DNA from: Bacteroidia bacterium
Lineage (GTDB): Bacteria > Bacteroidota > Bacteroidia > Cytophagales > Cyclobacteriaceae
Assembly (NCBI GenBank): GCA_016650355.1
Contig: JAENVX010000173.1
Location: 1-12,256, forward strand
Length of the DNA: 12,256 nt
Direction: 5' to 3'
Positions 1-6,969 of this stretch are shown piece after piece; the first letter of the stretch is position 1; the number at the start of each line of letters is the position of its first letter. The notes beneath the pieces were generated by a model. That model made no database searches. It saw only the letters and a list, made by a program, of their open reading frames with translations, and had not been told where the DNA came from. Position numbers and translations under genes: made by a program.

Positions 1-285
1 ATTGTTACTGACCTGACAGTGTCGCGCTATCAGGTGAGCAAGCATTGGGGCGATAAGTACAATATCTTTATCCCTGCAGAATCTGACAAAATAAATGAGT
101 TAGCATATGGTAATGTTCTTCATTTAAAATTGAGGGTTATTCAAAAGCACCTTGACGATAATTTAAAGTTATTGAAAGATGTAAAGGACATTGAGGAGGA
201 AAATAGATTACTGGAATTTCAGAAGCAACTTAAAAGCGGTGAAGTAGAGATATCTAACTTTTTGGGAATAGTAATAGCGCGGTGA
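1..285 (+). CDS. dnaG: DNA primase DnaG, C-terminal fragment (5' end outside window)
   Basis: The reading frame is open from base 1 to a TGA at 283-285, giving 94 residues that start IVTDLTVSRYQVS. A GTG at 19 could be read as a start, but the frame continues to the window edge, so this is the tail of a larger protein. The segment resembles the C-terminal end of Bacteroidota DnaG: a 'S.Y.vS..W..K..I.IP.E.D' stretch, then a helical charged region (about residues 40-80), then an 'EIxxxLGIVI' ending. In DnaG this is the C-terminal domain that binds the replicative helicase DnaB, while zinc-binding and catalytic TOPRIM domains lie upstream and are not in the window. DnaG makes RNA primers for DNA replication. 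ribBA follows 15 bp later on the same strand. Identification rests on recalled family similarity of a fragment without a catalytic motif. Confidence 0.78.
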   Translation: MVTDLTVSRYQVSKHWGDKYNIFIPAESDKINELAYGNVLHLKLRVIQKHLDDNLKLLKDVKDIEEENRLLEFQKQLKSGEVEISNFLGIVIAR

Positions 286-300
286 AACGTAAATTAAGAT

Positions 301-1518
301 ATGAGAGAACGAATAAAAATAGATACCATCGAAGAAGCAATAGATGAAATTAAGAATGGCAAAGTCATTGTGGTGGTTGATGATGAAGACCGCGAAAATG
401 AAGGCGATTTCATTTGTGCCGCAGAGTGTATTACGCCTGAAATCGTGAATTTCATGGCTACCCATGGTCGCGGTTTAATATGTGCGCCAATAATGGAAGA
501 TCGATGTAAAGAACTTGGACTAGAATTGATGGTTGGGAAAAATACGGCAACCTTTGAAACGCCCTTTACGGTTTCTGTGGATTTGATTGGCCATGGTTGC
601 ACTACGGGTATCTCAGCGCACGATCGTTTCAAAACTATTAAGGCACTCGTTGATCCCGATACGAAGCCGGAAGAGCTAGGCAGACCCGGTCACATTTTTC
701 CGCTTAATGCTAAAAAGGAGGGTGTGCTGAGAAGGGCTGGTCACACGGAGGCTGCAATTGATTTTGCAACCTTGGCGGGTTTTCGTCCTGCTGGCGTATT
801 AGTTGAAATCATGAATGAAGATGGCTCCATGGCTCGATTAGCTGAGTTACGGAAAGTGGCAGACCGTTTTAATCTTAAACTTGTCACGATCAAAGATTTG
901 ATTGCCTACAGAATGAAAATGGATTGCCTGATTAAAGAGCAGGTGGAAGTTAATTTACCAACTGCCTATGGTGATTTTAAATTGAGGGCATATGAGCAAA
1001 TAAATACGGGTGAAGTGCATTTGGCTTTGATAAAGGGAACATGGGAAAAAAACGAGCCAGTGTTGGTTCGCGTCCATTCTTCTTGCGCCACGGGTGATAT
1101 TTTTGGGTCATGCAGGTGTGATTGCGGACCTCAACTTCAGCATGCCATGCGAATGGTGGATGAAGCCGGAAAGGGTGTGGTGTTATACATGAAACAAGAG
1201 GGACGAGGCATCGGATTGTTGAATAAACTGAAAGCATATAAACTGCAAGAAGATGGGCTCGATACCGTTGAAGCCAATTTGCAATTAGGTTTTGATATGG
1301 ATAGCCGTGACTACGGTATTGGGGCACAAATTCTGCATGATTTAAATATTTCTAAGATCAGGTTAATCACCAATAATCCAAAGAAGCGTGTAGGTCTTAT
1401 GGGATATGGCCTGGAAATTGTTGAGAATGTACCTACGGAAGTGTTGCCTAATCCTCACAATGAAAAGTATCTAATGACAAAGCGGGATAAAATGGGTCAC
1501 ACCATATTAAAACGTTGA
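301..1518 (+). CDS. ribBA: Bifunctional 3,4-dihydroxy-2-butanone-4-phosphate synthase / GTP cyclohydrolase II
   Basis: This cytoplasmic 405-residue enzyme catalyses two entry reactions of riboflavin synthesis. The RibB half (about 1-205) converts ribulose 5-phosphate to 3,4-dihydroxy-2-butanone 4-phosphate plus formate. The RibA half (about 210-400) opens GTP to the pyrimidine precursor. RibB motifs are intact: the acidic DDEDRENEGDF (27-37), TGISAHDR (102-109) and RAGHTEA (145-151). In RibA, the zinc cysteines are C262, C273 and C275 in the SSCATGDIFGSCRCDCG segment. The expected catalytic tyrosine and arginine fall at Y313 (KAYKLQ) and R336 (DSRDYG), at the same spacing from the first zinc cysteine as in E. 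coli RibA. KQEGRGIGL (298-306) is the usual GTP-site motif. Length is normal for RibBA, and both halves look active. The ATG at 301 follows dnaG by 15 bp, leaving no room for an FMN riboswitch leader directly upstream. The stop overlaps the next gene's ATG (TGATG). Confidence 0.97.
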   Translation: MRERIKIDTIEEAIDEIKNGKVIVVVDDEDRENEGDFICAAECITPEIVNFMATHGRGLICAPIMEDRCKELGLELMVGKNTATFETPFTVSVDLIGHGCTTGISAHDRFKTIKALVDPDTKPEELGRPGHIFPLNAKKEGVLRRAGHTEAAIDFATLAGFRPAGVLVEIMNEDGSMARLAELRKVADRFNLKLVTIKDLIAYRMKMDCLIKEQVEVNLPTAYGDFKLRAYEQINTGEVHLALIKGTWEKNEPVLVRVHSSCATGDIFGSCRCDCGPQLQHAMRMVDEAGKGVVLYMKQEGRGIGLLNKLKAYKLQEDGLDTVEANLQLGFDMDSRDYGIGAQILHDLNISKIRLITNNPKKRVGLMGYGLEIVENVPTEVLPNPHNEKYLMTKRDKMGHTILKR

Positions 1519-2126
1519 TGAAAGTAAAAATTATTTTTTTCCTTTGTTTGTTCGTTGGTTTTATCTCAGCTTTTGCCCAGCAGTTTCCTTCTGATTACTG
1601 GCATGAGGGAAAAATTGTACTCGACTCTGGTGATACATTGAAAGGAGTTGTTAAGTATGAAATGCAAAATGATCTGTTGCAGTTTCAGGCGGATGGCAAG
1701 AACCAATCTTTTACAGCACGCAAGGTTCTGACCTTTGAAATTTTCGATGAAACAGTGAAGCAGTATCGTCAGTTTTACTCGCTTCCTTTCAGTGTTTCTA
1801 ATGGGTATAAAGCGCCCGTGTTCTTTGAGTTATTAGCAGAGGGCAAGATAACCCTGCTTTGTAGAGAGGCTCTTGAAAATCGAACGTACTCACCTTCTTT
1901 TTCAGCTTACGGATCATGGACCAGGTTGATATTAGTCTATAAATACTTTCTGCTTCAGGAAAATGGAAACATTGTTGAATTTATAGGCAAGAAAAATGAC
2001 TGGCTTGACGTAATGGACAACCGATCGGATGATGTACAACGCTATGCGAAAATAAATAAACTTTCTTTTGATGATAAGAATGAACTTGTAAGAATAATAA
2101 CCTACTACAATTCCTTCTTTAAATAA
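1518..2126 (+). CDS. Secreted protein of unknown function (Bacteroidota-type family)
   Basis: This is a 202-residue protein I cannot assign a function. It has a clear Sec signal peptide: basic MKVK, a hydrophobic stretch of about 15 residues, and a likely signal peptidase I site after AFA (AFA|QQ, about residue 20). The mature part begins with a small beta-rich motif around 'G.IVL.SGDTLKG.VKY' (about 30-46), then 'F.ARKVL.FEIFDE', then 'RQFYSLPF', and ends with an acidic/basic tail 'LVRIITYYNSFFK'. The pattern recalls a conserved Bacteroidota family of periplasmic or surface proteins with no assigned activity. No catalytic motif or lipobox is visible. I chose ATG at 1518 over the in-frame TTG at 1515 because it is the stronger codon and forms a TGATG overlap with the ribBA stop, which suggests translational coupling. 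surE starts 26 bp downstream. The neighbours do not reveal its role. Confidence 0.85.
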   Translation: MKVKIIFFLCLFVGFISAFAQQFPSDYWHEGKIVLDSGDTLKGVVKYEMQNDLLQFQADGKNQSFTARKVLTFEIFDETVKQYRQFYSLPFSVSNGYKAPVFFELLAEGKITLLCREALENRTYSPSFSAYGSWTRLILVYKYFLLQENGNIVEFIGKKNDWLDVMDNRSDDVQRYAKINKLSFDDKNELVRIITYYNSFFK

Positions 2127-2152
2127 TTTAGCCCTCAGTATATTTACACCCA

Positions 2153-2935
2153 ATGAAGAAACCCTTGATATTAGTTTCCAACGATGATGGTATTACCGCT
2201 GCAGGAATTCGTAACCTGGTTAATGTAGTGAAAGAGCTTGGCGAAGTTATCGTAGTCGCTCCGGATAGTCCTCAATCGGGTATGGGGCACGCGATTACAG
2301 TTGGCGATACATTGCGATTGAACGAATCTCATATTTTTGAAGGAGTAAAGGCCTACGAATGCTCGGGTACCCCAGCCGACTGTGTAAAGATGGCGCGCCA
2401 CTTTGTGCTGAAAGAAGGTCAGCGCCAACCCGACTTGGTCGTAAGTGGAATTAATCATGGAAGCAATACCTCTATCAGTGTTTTGTATTCAGGCACAATG
2501 TCTGCAGCGATAGAGGGCGCGATTGAAGGAACACCATCGATTGGTTTTTCCTTGTGTGATTACAGTGTTGAGGCCGACTTTTCGCATACTGCAGCGTATG
2601 TAAAGAAAATAGTACAACAAGTTTTGTCCAAAGGACTGCCGAAAGGCACGGCATTGAATGTAAACATTCCACCCAAACGCAACGAGAATATAAAAGGTAT
2701 TCGAATTTGTAGGCAAGCAAATGCCAAGTGGGTGGAAGATTTTGATCAGCGATATGATCCCAATGGTCGCAGCTACTTTTGGATGACAGGTAATTTTGTA
2801 AACTTTGACAAAGGTGAAGATAATGATGAGTGGGCGATTGCGAACAATTACATTTCAGTTGTTCCTTGCCAGTTTGATCTGACTGCTCATCAGGCAATAC
2901 CTTTACTGAATGAAGAGTGGGATATATTGAGGTAG
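2153..2935 (+). CDS. surE: 5'/3'-nucleotidase SurE (survival protein E)
   Basis: SurE is a metal-dependent phosphatase that removes phosphate from nucleoside 5'- and 3'-monophosphates, and in some species from short polyphosphate. The 260-residue length is typical. The N-terminal LVSNDDGI motif (7-14) supplies the acidic metal ligands D11 and D12. S42 in SPQSGMGHAIT and N101 in VVSGINHGSN complete the expected divalent-metal site. SGTPADCV (71-78) is the usual substrate-side motif, and the region after about 175 is the C-terminal extension involved in oligomerisation in known structures. No signal peptide is seen, consistent with a cytoplasmic enzyme. It is the last gene of the plus-strand run, 26 bp after the secreted protein and convergent with priA. 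In the 53-bp gap to priA I see no good terminator hairpin. Confidence 0.96.
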   Translation: MKKPLILVSNDDGITAAGIRNLVNVVKELGEVIVVAPDSPQSGMGHAITVGDTLRLNESHIFEGVKAYECSGTPADCVKMARHFVLKEGQRQPDLVVSGINHGSNTSISVLYSGTMSAAIEGAIEGTPSIGFSLCDYSVEADFSHTAAYVKKIVQQVLSKGLPKGTALNVNIPPKRNENIKGIRICRQANAKWVEDFDQRYDPNGRSYFWMTGNFVNFDKGEDNDEWAIANNYISVVPCQFDLTAHQAIPLLNEEWDILR

Positions 2936-2988
2936 CTCAAAAAACACCTTGATAAGATTCTGCTATTCAATTTTATTTGTTTGGGTGG

Positions 2989-5493
2989 CTACGCAGGATC
3001 AACATCGAATACAATCTTTGCGTTTCTATATTCCTTAATTTGATTAAGGAGTTGGGCAGATTGTATCAAAAAAGTTTTAAGGTCTCCAAGTTTTCCCTGA
3101 TCTCTTGGAACTTTGATTAATACAGTCAGTAAAAACTCATTTCTAATTTTCGAGATCATTGGTTCGCCAGGCCCCAATATCTTTATACCTTTTAGATTTG
3201 AGCGAATTGTTAGACTGAATTTTTCTGCTACCTCTCTGCAAATATTTTTATCCATATGTTTAACAATTATTTCGATTAACCGAGAGTACGGTGGATAAAA
3301 GTGATGCTGACGATCGTTGAGTTGCTCTTGTAAGAAACCGGTTACATTGTGATCGGTGACGTAAGAAAACAATGGATGAGAGGGATCACTGGTTTGGATA
3401 ATCACCTTCCCTTTTTTTGCTCTTCTTCCAGAACGCCCGCTGACTTGCGTTATAAGTTGAAATGCTCGTTCATAGGATCGGAAGTCAGGGAAGTGCATCA
3501 TGCGATCGGCATCAAACACACCCACCAAACTCACTTTATCAAAGTCTAACCCTTTGGTAACCATTTGTGTTCCTACCAGAATATCGGTTTCACCACTTTC
3601 AAATCCTTCAATAATATTTTCATAACCAGATTTTGAGCGTGTGGTATCTAAATCCATTCGCTGAATATGTGCATCCGGGAAGTGAAGTTTTAATTCTTCT
3701 TCCAGTTTTTCTGTGCCGTAGCCCAACGTCCGCAATCTTTTTGAAGAACAGGTGGGGCATTGCGTTGGCATCTCCTCCCGATATCCGCAATAGTGACAAA
3801 TCATGGCATGTCGATATTGATGATAGGTTAGACTCACTGCACAGTTAATGCACTTCGGCACCCAGGCGCAATCCTCACATTGAATCATGGGAGAATATCC
3901 TCTTCTGTTTTGAAAGAGGATGACCTGCTCTTTTTTAGAAATTGTTTCTTTAATTTCCTTTAGCAGGAAAGATGAGAACTCCCCTTTATTCATCTTTCGT
4001 TGCCGTTCTTTAGACAGATCGGCAAAAAGTATGTCTGGCAATTGTGCTTCGCCAAATCGTTCTTTCAATGTTGCTAACCCGTATTTATTTTGCTGGGCTT
4101 GGTAATATGATTCTACAGAAGGAGTAGCACTCCCCAATAATACTTTAGCATGATGGATTTTGGCCATCACCATAGCAACATCCCGGGCATGATATCTTGG
4201 CGCAGGGTCATGTTGTTTGTAGGAGGAATCGTGCTCTTCGTCTACAATGATAAGTCCCAGGCTGTCAAAGGGGAGGAAAATCGATGATCGGACGCCAACA
4301 ACAAATTTGAATTTACCAGTCAAAACGCCATTCCATACTTCAACTCTTTCATTATCTGAAAATTTTGAGTGGTATACACCCATCTCAGACCCAAACATTT
4401 TTTTTAATCGATGCACAATTTGAGTAGTGAGTGCAATTTCAGGAAGTAAATACAATACCTGTGATCCGCCCTCAAGCGTCTTCCGTATCAGGTCAATATA
4501 GATTTCTGTTTTGCCGCTACCCGTTATTCCATGCAACAGGGCAACGCCAAGATTTTCAAAACTTGTTAAAATATTGTTGCGAGCCAGCTCTTGTTGTTCA
4601 CTCAGTAGAAGCGGATGTTCCTGCTTGTTATCTGGAAAACCAAAGCGAGGAATAATCACCTCAAACTCCTCAAGTATTTTATTTTTAACTAACGTATTAA
4701 TTGAAGACTCAGAAATATCACTGTCAAGCAATTTGCTTTTGGCCAACCCCTGATGATTAAGTTCAGGATGAGAAAACAGGGGCACAGCTTGTAAATATTT
4801 TAGCATTACTGCCTCTTGTTTAGGTTTGGCAGCAAGAATTTCAAAAAGTTCCTCTAATTTTTTGATGCTGATGTGTCCCACTGTCAACCGAAGGTGCTTT
4901 TCTGTTTTGGGTCGAAACTTTTCCTTTACTTGTTCAAAAATGATAATAGCTTCCTTGGAGGAAAGTGCCTTCAACAGGCTGTAAATATTTTTGGCTCCAA
5001 GCAATTTGGATACATCTGAATAACTCAGTGTATCTGATTTAAGTCGATTGATTAAAATCTTTTCCTTTTCGGAGAAATCATGGATTGTAGACTCAAGGTT
5101 GAAGGAGGGATTCAATTGCACCATCGATTCGCTCGAGAGTTTTAAACCTGAGGGCAAAGCGGCATTCAACACTTCACCCAACGTGCACATGTAGTAATCG
5201 GCAATCCATTGATAGAGCGTGAATTGCTGGGGGTAGATTACTTCATGTTCATCCAAAAGCTCTAGAATGTACTTGGCTTCATAGTCTTTTGGCGGCTGAT
5301 TGTGCAATTGCGCAATGATGCCCGTCAGGATTTTTTTTTGACCGAATTGAACAATTGCACGTTGACCCACTTTAACCTTTTGATTAAGGGCCGAGGGGAT
5401 TCTGTAAGTGAAGCGCTTACCAATAGGAACAGGGAGAACAAACTCTGCAAAAAGAGTATCACCTGTATCGAAATTTAATGAAAGGTCAGCCAT
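2989..5493 (-). CDS. priA: Primosomal protein N' / replication restart helicase PriA
   Basis: PriA is the 3'-to-5' superfamily 2 DNA helicase that recognises stalled forks and starts reloading of the replicative helicase. The 834-residue protein shows the expected order. An N-terminal 3'-end-binding domain (about 13-115) precedes a winged-helix region (about 140-280). The helicase core has Walker A GITGSGKTE (322-330), DEEH (418-421) and GSATPS (454-459). A zinc-binding insertion has four cysteine pairs (C539/C542, C548/C551, C566/C569, C579/C582). Motif V is GTQMVTKGLDF (641-651) and motif VI QVSGRSGR (683-690), followed by the C-terminal domain. All helicase and zinc residues are present, so it should be active. 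The coding strand carries a run of nine A at residues 51-54 (bases 5331-5339). The gene is divergent from the dioxygenase gene, sharing a 90-bp gap, and convergent with surE. Confidence 0.97.
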   Translation of the reverse strand: MADLSLNFDTGDTLFAEFVLPVPIGKRFTYRIPSALNQKVKVGQRAIVQFGQKKILTGIIAQLHNQPPKDYEAKYILELLDEHEVIYPQQFTLYQWIADYYMCTLGEVLNAALPSGLKLSSESMVQLNPSFNLESTIHDFSEKEKILINRLKSDTLSYSDVSKLLGAKNIYSLLKALSSKEAIIIFEQVKEKFRPKTEKHLRLTVGHISIKKLEELFEILAAKPKQEAVMLKYLQAVPLFSHPELNHQGLAKSKLLDSDISESSINTLVKNKILEEFEVIIPRFGFPDNKQEHPLLLSEQQELARNNILTSFENLGVALLHGITGSGKTEIYIDLIRKTLEGGSQVLYLLPEIALTTQIVHRLKKMFGSEMGVYHSKFSDNERVEVWNGVLTGKFKFVVGVRSSIFLPFDSLGLIIVDEEHDSSYKQHDPAPRYHARDVAMVMAKIHHAKVLLGSATPSVESYYQAQQNKYGLATLKERFGEAQLPDILFADLSKERQRKMNKGEFSSFLLKEIKETISKKEQVILFQNRRGYSPMIQCEDCAWVPKCINCAVSLTYHQYRHAMICHYCGYREEMPTQCPTCSSKRLRTLGYGTEKLEEELKLHFPDAHIQRMDLDTTRSKSGYENIIEGFESGETDILVGTQMVTKGLDFDKVSLVGVFDADRMMHFPDFRSYERAFQLITQVSGRSGRRAKKGKVIIQTSDPSHPLFSYVTDHNVTGFLQEQLNDRQHHFYPPYSRLIEIIVKHMDKNICREVAEKFSLTIRSNLKGIKILGPGEPMISKIRNEFLLTVLIKVPRDQGKLGDLKTFLIQSAQLLNQIKEYRNAKIVFDVDPA

Positions 5494-5509
5494 GGTCTAT
5501 TAGCAGTAA

Positions 5510-5569
5510 AACTAACTTTATTTTAAAATACTTATGAATGGAATTTATCTTCCATTTTTATAGTTAGTT
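5510..5569. promoter_or_regulatory. Inverted-repeat cluster in the priA/dioxygenase divergent gap
   Basis: The 90-bp gap between the two divergent start codons must hold the promoters of both genes. It contains AACTAACT (5510-5517) matched by AGTTAGTT (5562-5569), an uninterrupted palindrome TATTTTAAAATA (5519-5530), and AATGGAA (5537-5543) matched by TTCCATT (5550-5556) with a 6-base spacer. These matches are seen directly. A role as operators or as leader hairpins is inference, and in such AT-rich sequence some symmetry is expected by chance. I could not place Bacteroidota-type promoter elements with confidence. Confidence 0.3.
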
Positions 5570-5583
5570 GATATGAATCGAAT

Positions 5584-6450
5584 ATGAACAGAAGAACTTT
5601 TGTAGTAAACTCAATTTTAGGAACCAGTTCCATGGCCACACTTACCTCTTTTATGAATGAAATGGATGGAATAAAACCATCCGAAGAAAAAATGCCTGTT
5701 CTTTTTATAGGACATGGTAGCCCAATGAATGCTATTGAGCACAATGAGTACCATAACTCTTGGATTGAGCTTGGCACAAAGCTACCTCGACCAAAGGCAA
5801 TATTAACAATTTCGGCCCATTGGCTTACTCGTGATACCCGCGTAACGGCCATGGAGCGACCAAATACGATCCATGATTTTGGTGGATTCCCTAAGGAACT
5901 TTTTGCACAACAATATCCTGCACCGGGCTCGCCTGATTTTGCGGAACTGACGAAAAAATTAATTACTAAAACCACGGTTCATTCCGATTATGAGTGGGGT
6001 CTTGATCATGGTACCTGGAGTTTTTTATTGCCGATGTACCCTGATGCCGACATTCCTGTTTATCAACTGAGTTTGGATTACTATAAGCCCATGCAATATC
6101 ATTATGAATTAGCAAAGGAATTATTGGAGCTGCGCAAGAAGGGAGTTATGGTTATAGGTAGTGGCAACATCGTTCATAATTTAGGAATGCTAAATTTCTC
6201 AGGTCAGGCTTATGACTGGGCAACAGAGTTTGATCAAAGGATGAAAGAATTTATCGTTGATCAGAACCACCAGGGCATCGTTCAATATGATAAGCTCGGT
6301 TCAATTGCAAAATTAGCAGTGCCTACACATGACCACTTTTTGCCTTTACTTTATTCTATTGCCCTGCAAGAAAAGAATGAACAGATTTCCTTCTTCAACG
6401 AAAAAACAGACATGGGATCCGTTTCGATGCGGTCATTTAGAATCGGGTAG
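5584..6450 (+). CDS. ygiD: YgiD/LigB-family extradiol dioxygenase (4,5-DOPA dioxygenase-like), probably exported
   Basis: The protein belongs to the class III extradiol ring-cleavage dioxygenase (LigB-like) family and matches the YgiD/DODA branch. Recognisable segments are FIGHGSPMNAIE (41-52), ISAHWLTR (76-83), TIHDFGGFP (95-103), YPAPGSP (111-117), GLDHGTW (139-145), MYPDADIPV (151-159) and SGNIVHN (193-199). Candidate metal-binding histidines are H44, H79, H198 and H251, with a spacing close to that in E. coli YgiD. The family opens catechol-type rings such as L-DOPA; the natural substrate of bacterial members is poorly known. At 288 residues it is longer than typical YgiD because of about 36 extra N-terminal residues. 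These begin MNRRTFVVN, followed by a weakly hydrophobic stretch, like a twin-arginine signal. The next in-frame ATG after 5584 that could give a leaderless protein is at residue 37, so a cytoplasmic form is the alternative. The divergent neighbour is priA. Confidence 0.9.
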   Translation: MNRRTFVVNSILGTSSMATLTSFMNEMDGIKPSEEKMPVLFIGHGSPMNAIEHNEYHNSWIELGTKLPRPKAILTISAHWLTRDTRVTAMERPNTIHDFGGFPKELFAQQYPAPGSPDFAELTKKLITKTTVHSDYEWGLDHGTWSFLLPMYPDADIPVYQLSLDYYKPMQYHYELAKELLELRKKGVMVIGSGNIVHNLGMLNFSGQAYDWATEFDQRMKEFIVDQNHQGIVQYDKLGSIAKLAVPTHDHFLPLLYSIALQEKNEQISFFNEKTDMGSVSMRSFRIG

Positions 6451-6470
6451 AAAATTGTTTCAATTGCTAC
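6447..6470. terminator. Possible short hairpin across convergent gene ends
   Basis: The dioxygenase stop and the stop of the small minus-strand protein lie 9 bp apart. Across them, GTAG (6447-6450) can pair with CTAC (6467-6470), and AATTG (6453-6457) with CAATT (6461-6465), leaving a TTT loop and a small internal bulge. A T8 run follows at 6483-6490 for plus-strand transcripts, but it is 12 bases from the stem. The stem is weak and AT-rich, so this is at best a poor candidate for a bidirectional terminator. Confidence 0.25.
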
Positions 6471-6954
6471 GATCCTCTATCATTTTTTTTATACTGAAAT
6501 GAGCCCAGAAAACATCGGCTGAATTTGCGGGTCCGCTTATTTGAATTGATTTGTTCTTAATCTCACCTGCACGAAATTCACCAACTAGTGTGTCATCAAT
6601 AATAAGCACAATTTGAACACCAGCAACTTGCCCTAATTCCTTCAATACCTCAACGCCTTCATTTGAAAACCAAATGTAAAAGTAGCTCTCGTTATTTTTT
6701 TGATTGTTTGTAAGTTCAGAAATTTTAACAAACTCCTTCGTTGGCACAATTGGGTTAATCGGAACAACAACTGACTTACTCTTATTCTGATCCCGTGTGA
6801 AAACAACTTTACCGAAACCATCTAATTTTTTTCCGGACTTCATTTTCAGGAAAATTCCAGATGAGTTATCCTGGGCATTGACGGAGCTAAGAATTATAAA
6901 GAGCAATCCATGCAAGAGTAGTCTTAATAATATTTTTGATCTACATCGACTCAT
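6460..6954 (-). CDS. Small secreted protein with SecD/SecDF P1-head-like domain
   Basis: This 164-residue protein has no certain function. A Sec signal peptide is clear: basic MSRCRSK, a leucine-rich core, and a likely cleavage after VNA (VNA|QD, about residue 27). The C-terminal half (about 70-157) follows the layout of the SecD/SecDF periplasmic P1-head subdomain: 'PTKEFVKISEL', then a beta strand 'YFYIWFSNEGVEVLKELG', then 'GVQIVLIIDDTLVG', then 'IKNKSIQISGPANSADVF'. This mirrors the family pattern 'v.i.Ft.eGa..f', 'G..laivlDg.v', 'i..g...IsG'. None of the SecD transmembrane helices is present, so it is not a translocase subunit. It is probably a free periplasmic module using the same fold. 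I chose ATG at 6954 over the adjacent GTG at 6957. It lies 15 bp after the fucosidase stop and is probably the third gene of that operon. The fold call is from remembered pattern, not a search. Confidence 0.75.
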   Translation of the reverse strand: MSRCRSKILLRLLLHGLLFIILSSVNAQDNSSGIFLKMKSGKKLDGFGKVVFTRDQNKSKSVVVPINPIVPTKEFVKISELTNNQKNNESYFYIWFSNEGVEVLKELGQVAGVQIVLIIDDTLVGEFRAGEIKNKSIQISGPANSADVFWAHFSIKKMIEDRSN

Positions 6955-6969
6955 CACAAAACCCGATAA

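Noticed and set aside
286..300. FMN riboswitch upstream of ribBA
   Set aside because: Only 15 bases separate the dnaG stop from the ribBA ATG. No room exists for the aptamer, and no RFN-type conserved segments are seen in the preceding coding sequence.
1084..1128. Extra cysteine (C271) in the RibA zinc motif as a possible altered metal site
   Set aside because: The three standard zinc cysteines are present at normal spacing. An SCRCDC form is, as far as I recall, common in Bacteroidota RibA.
977..1327. 116-codon open frame on the minus strand
   Set aside because: It is antisense to the RibA half of ribBA, with no domain or signal features.
2475..2897. 140-codon open frame on the minus strand
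   Set aside because: It is antisense to surE, whose motifs are complete. The Cys/His-rich translation looks like an out-of-frame shadow.
2936..2988. Rho-independent terminator between convergent surE and priA
   Set aside because: Only a 4-bp CACC/GGTG match with a very long loop could be found, and there is no adjacent T run.
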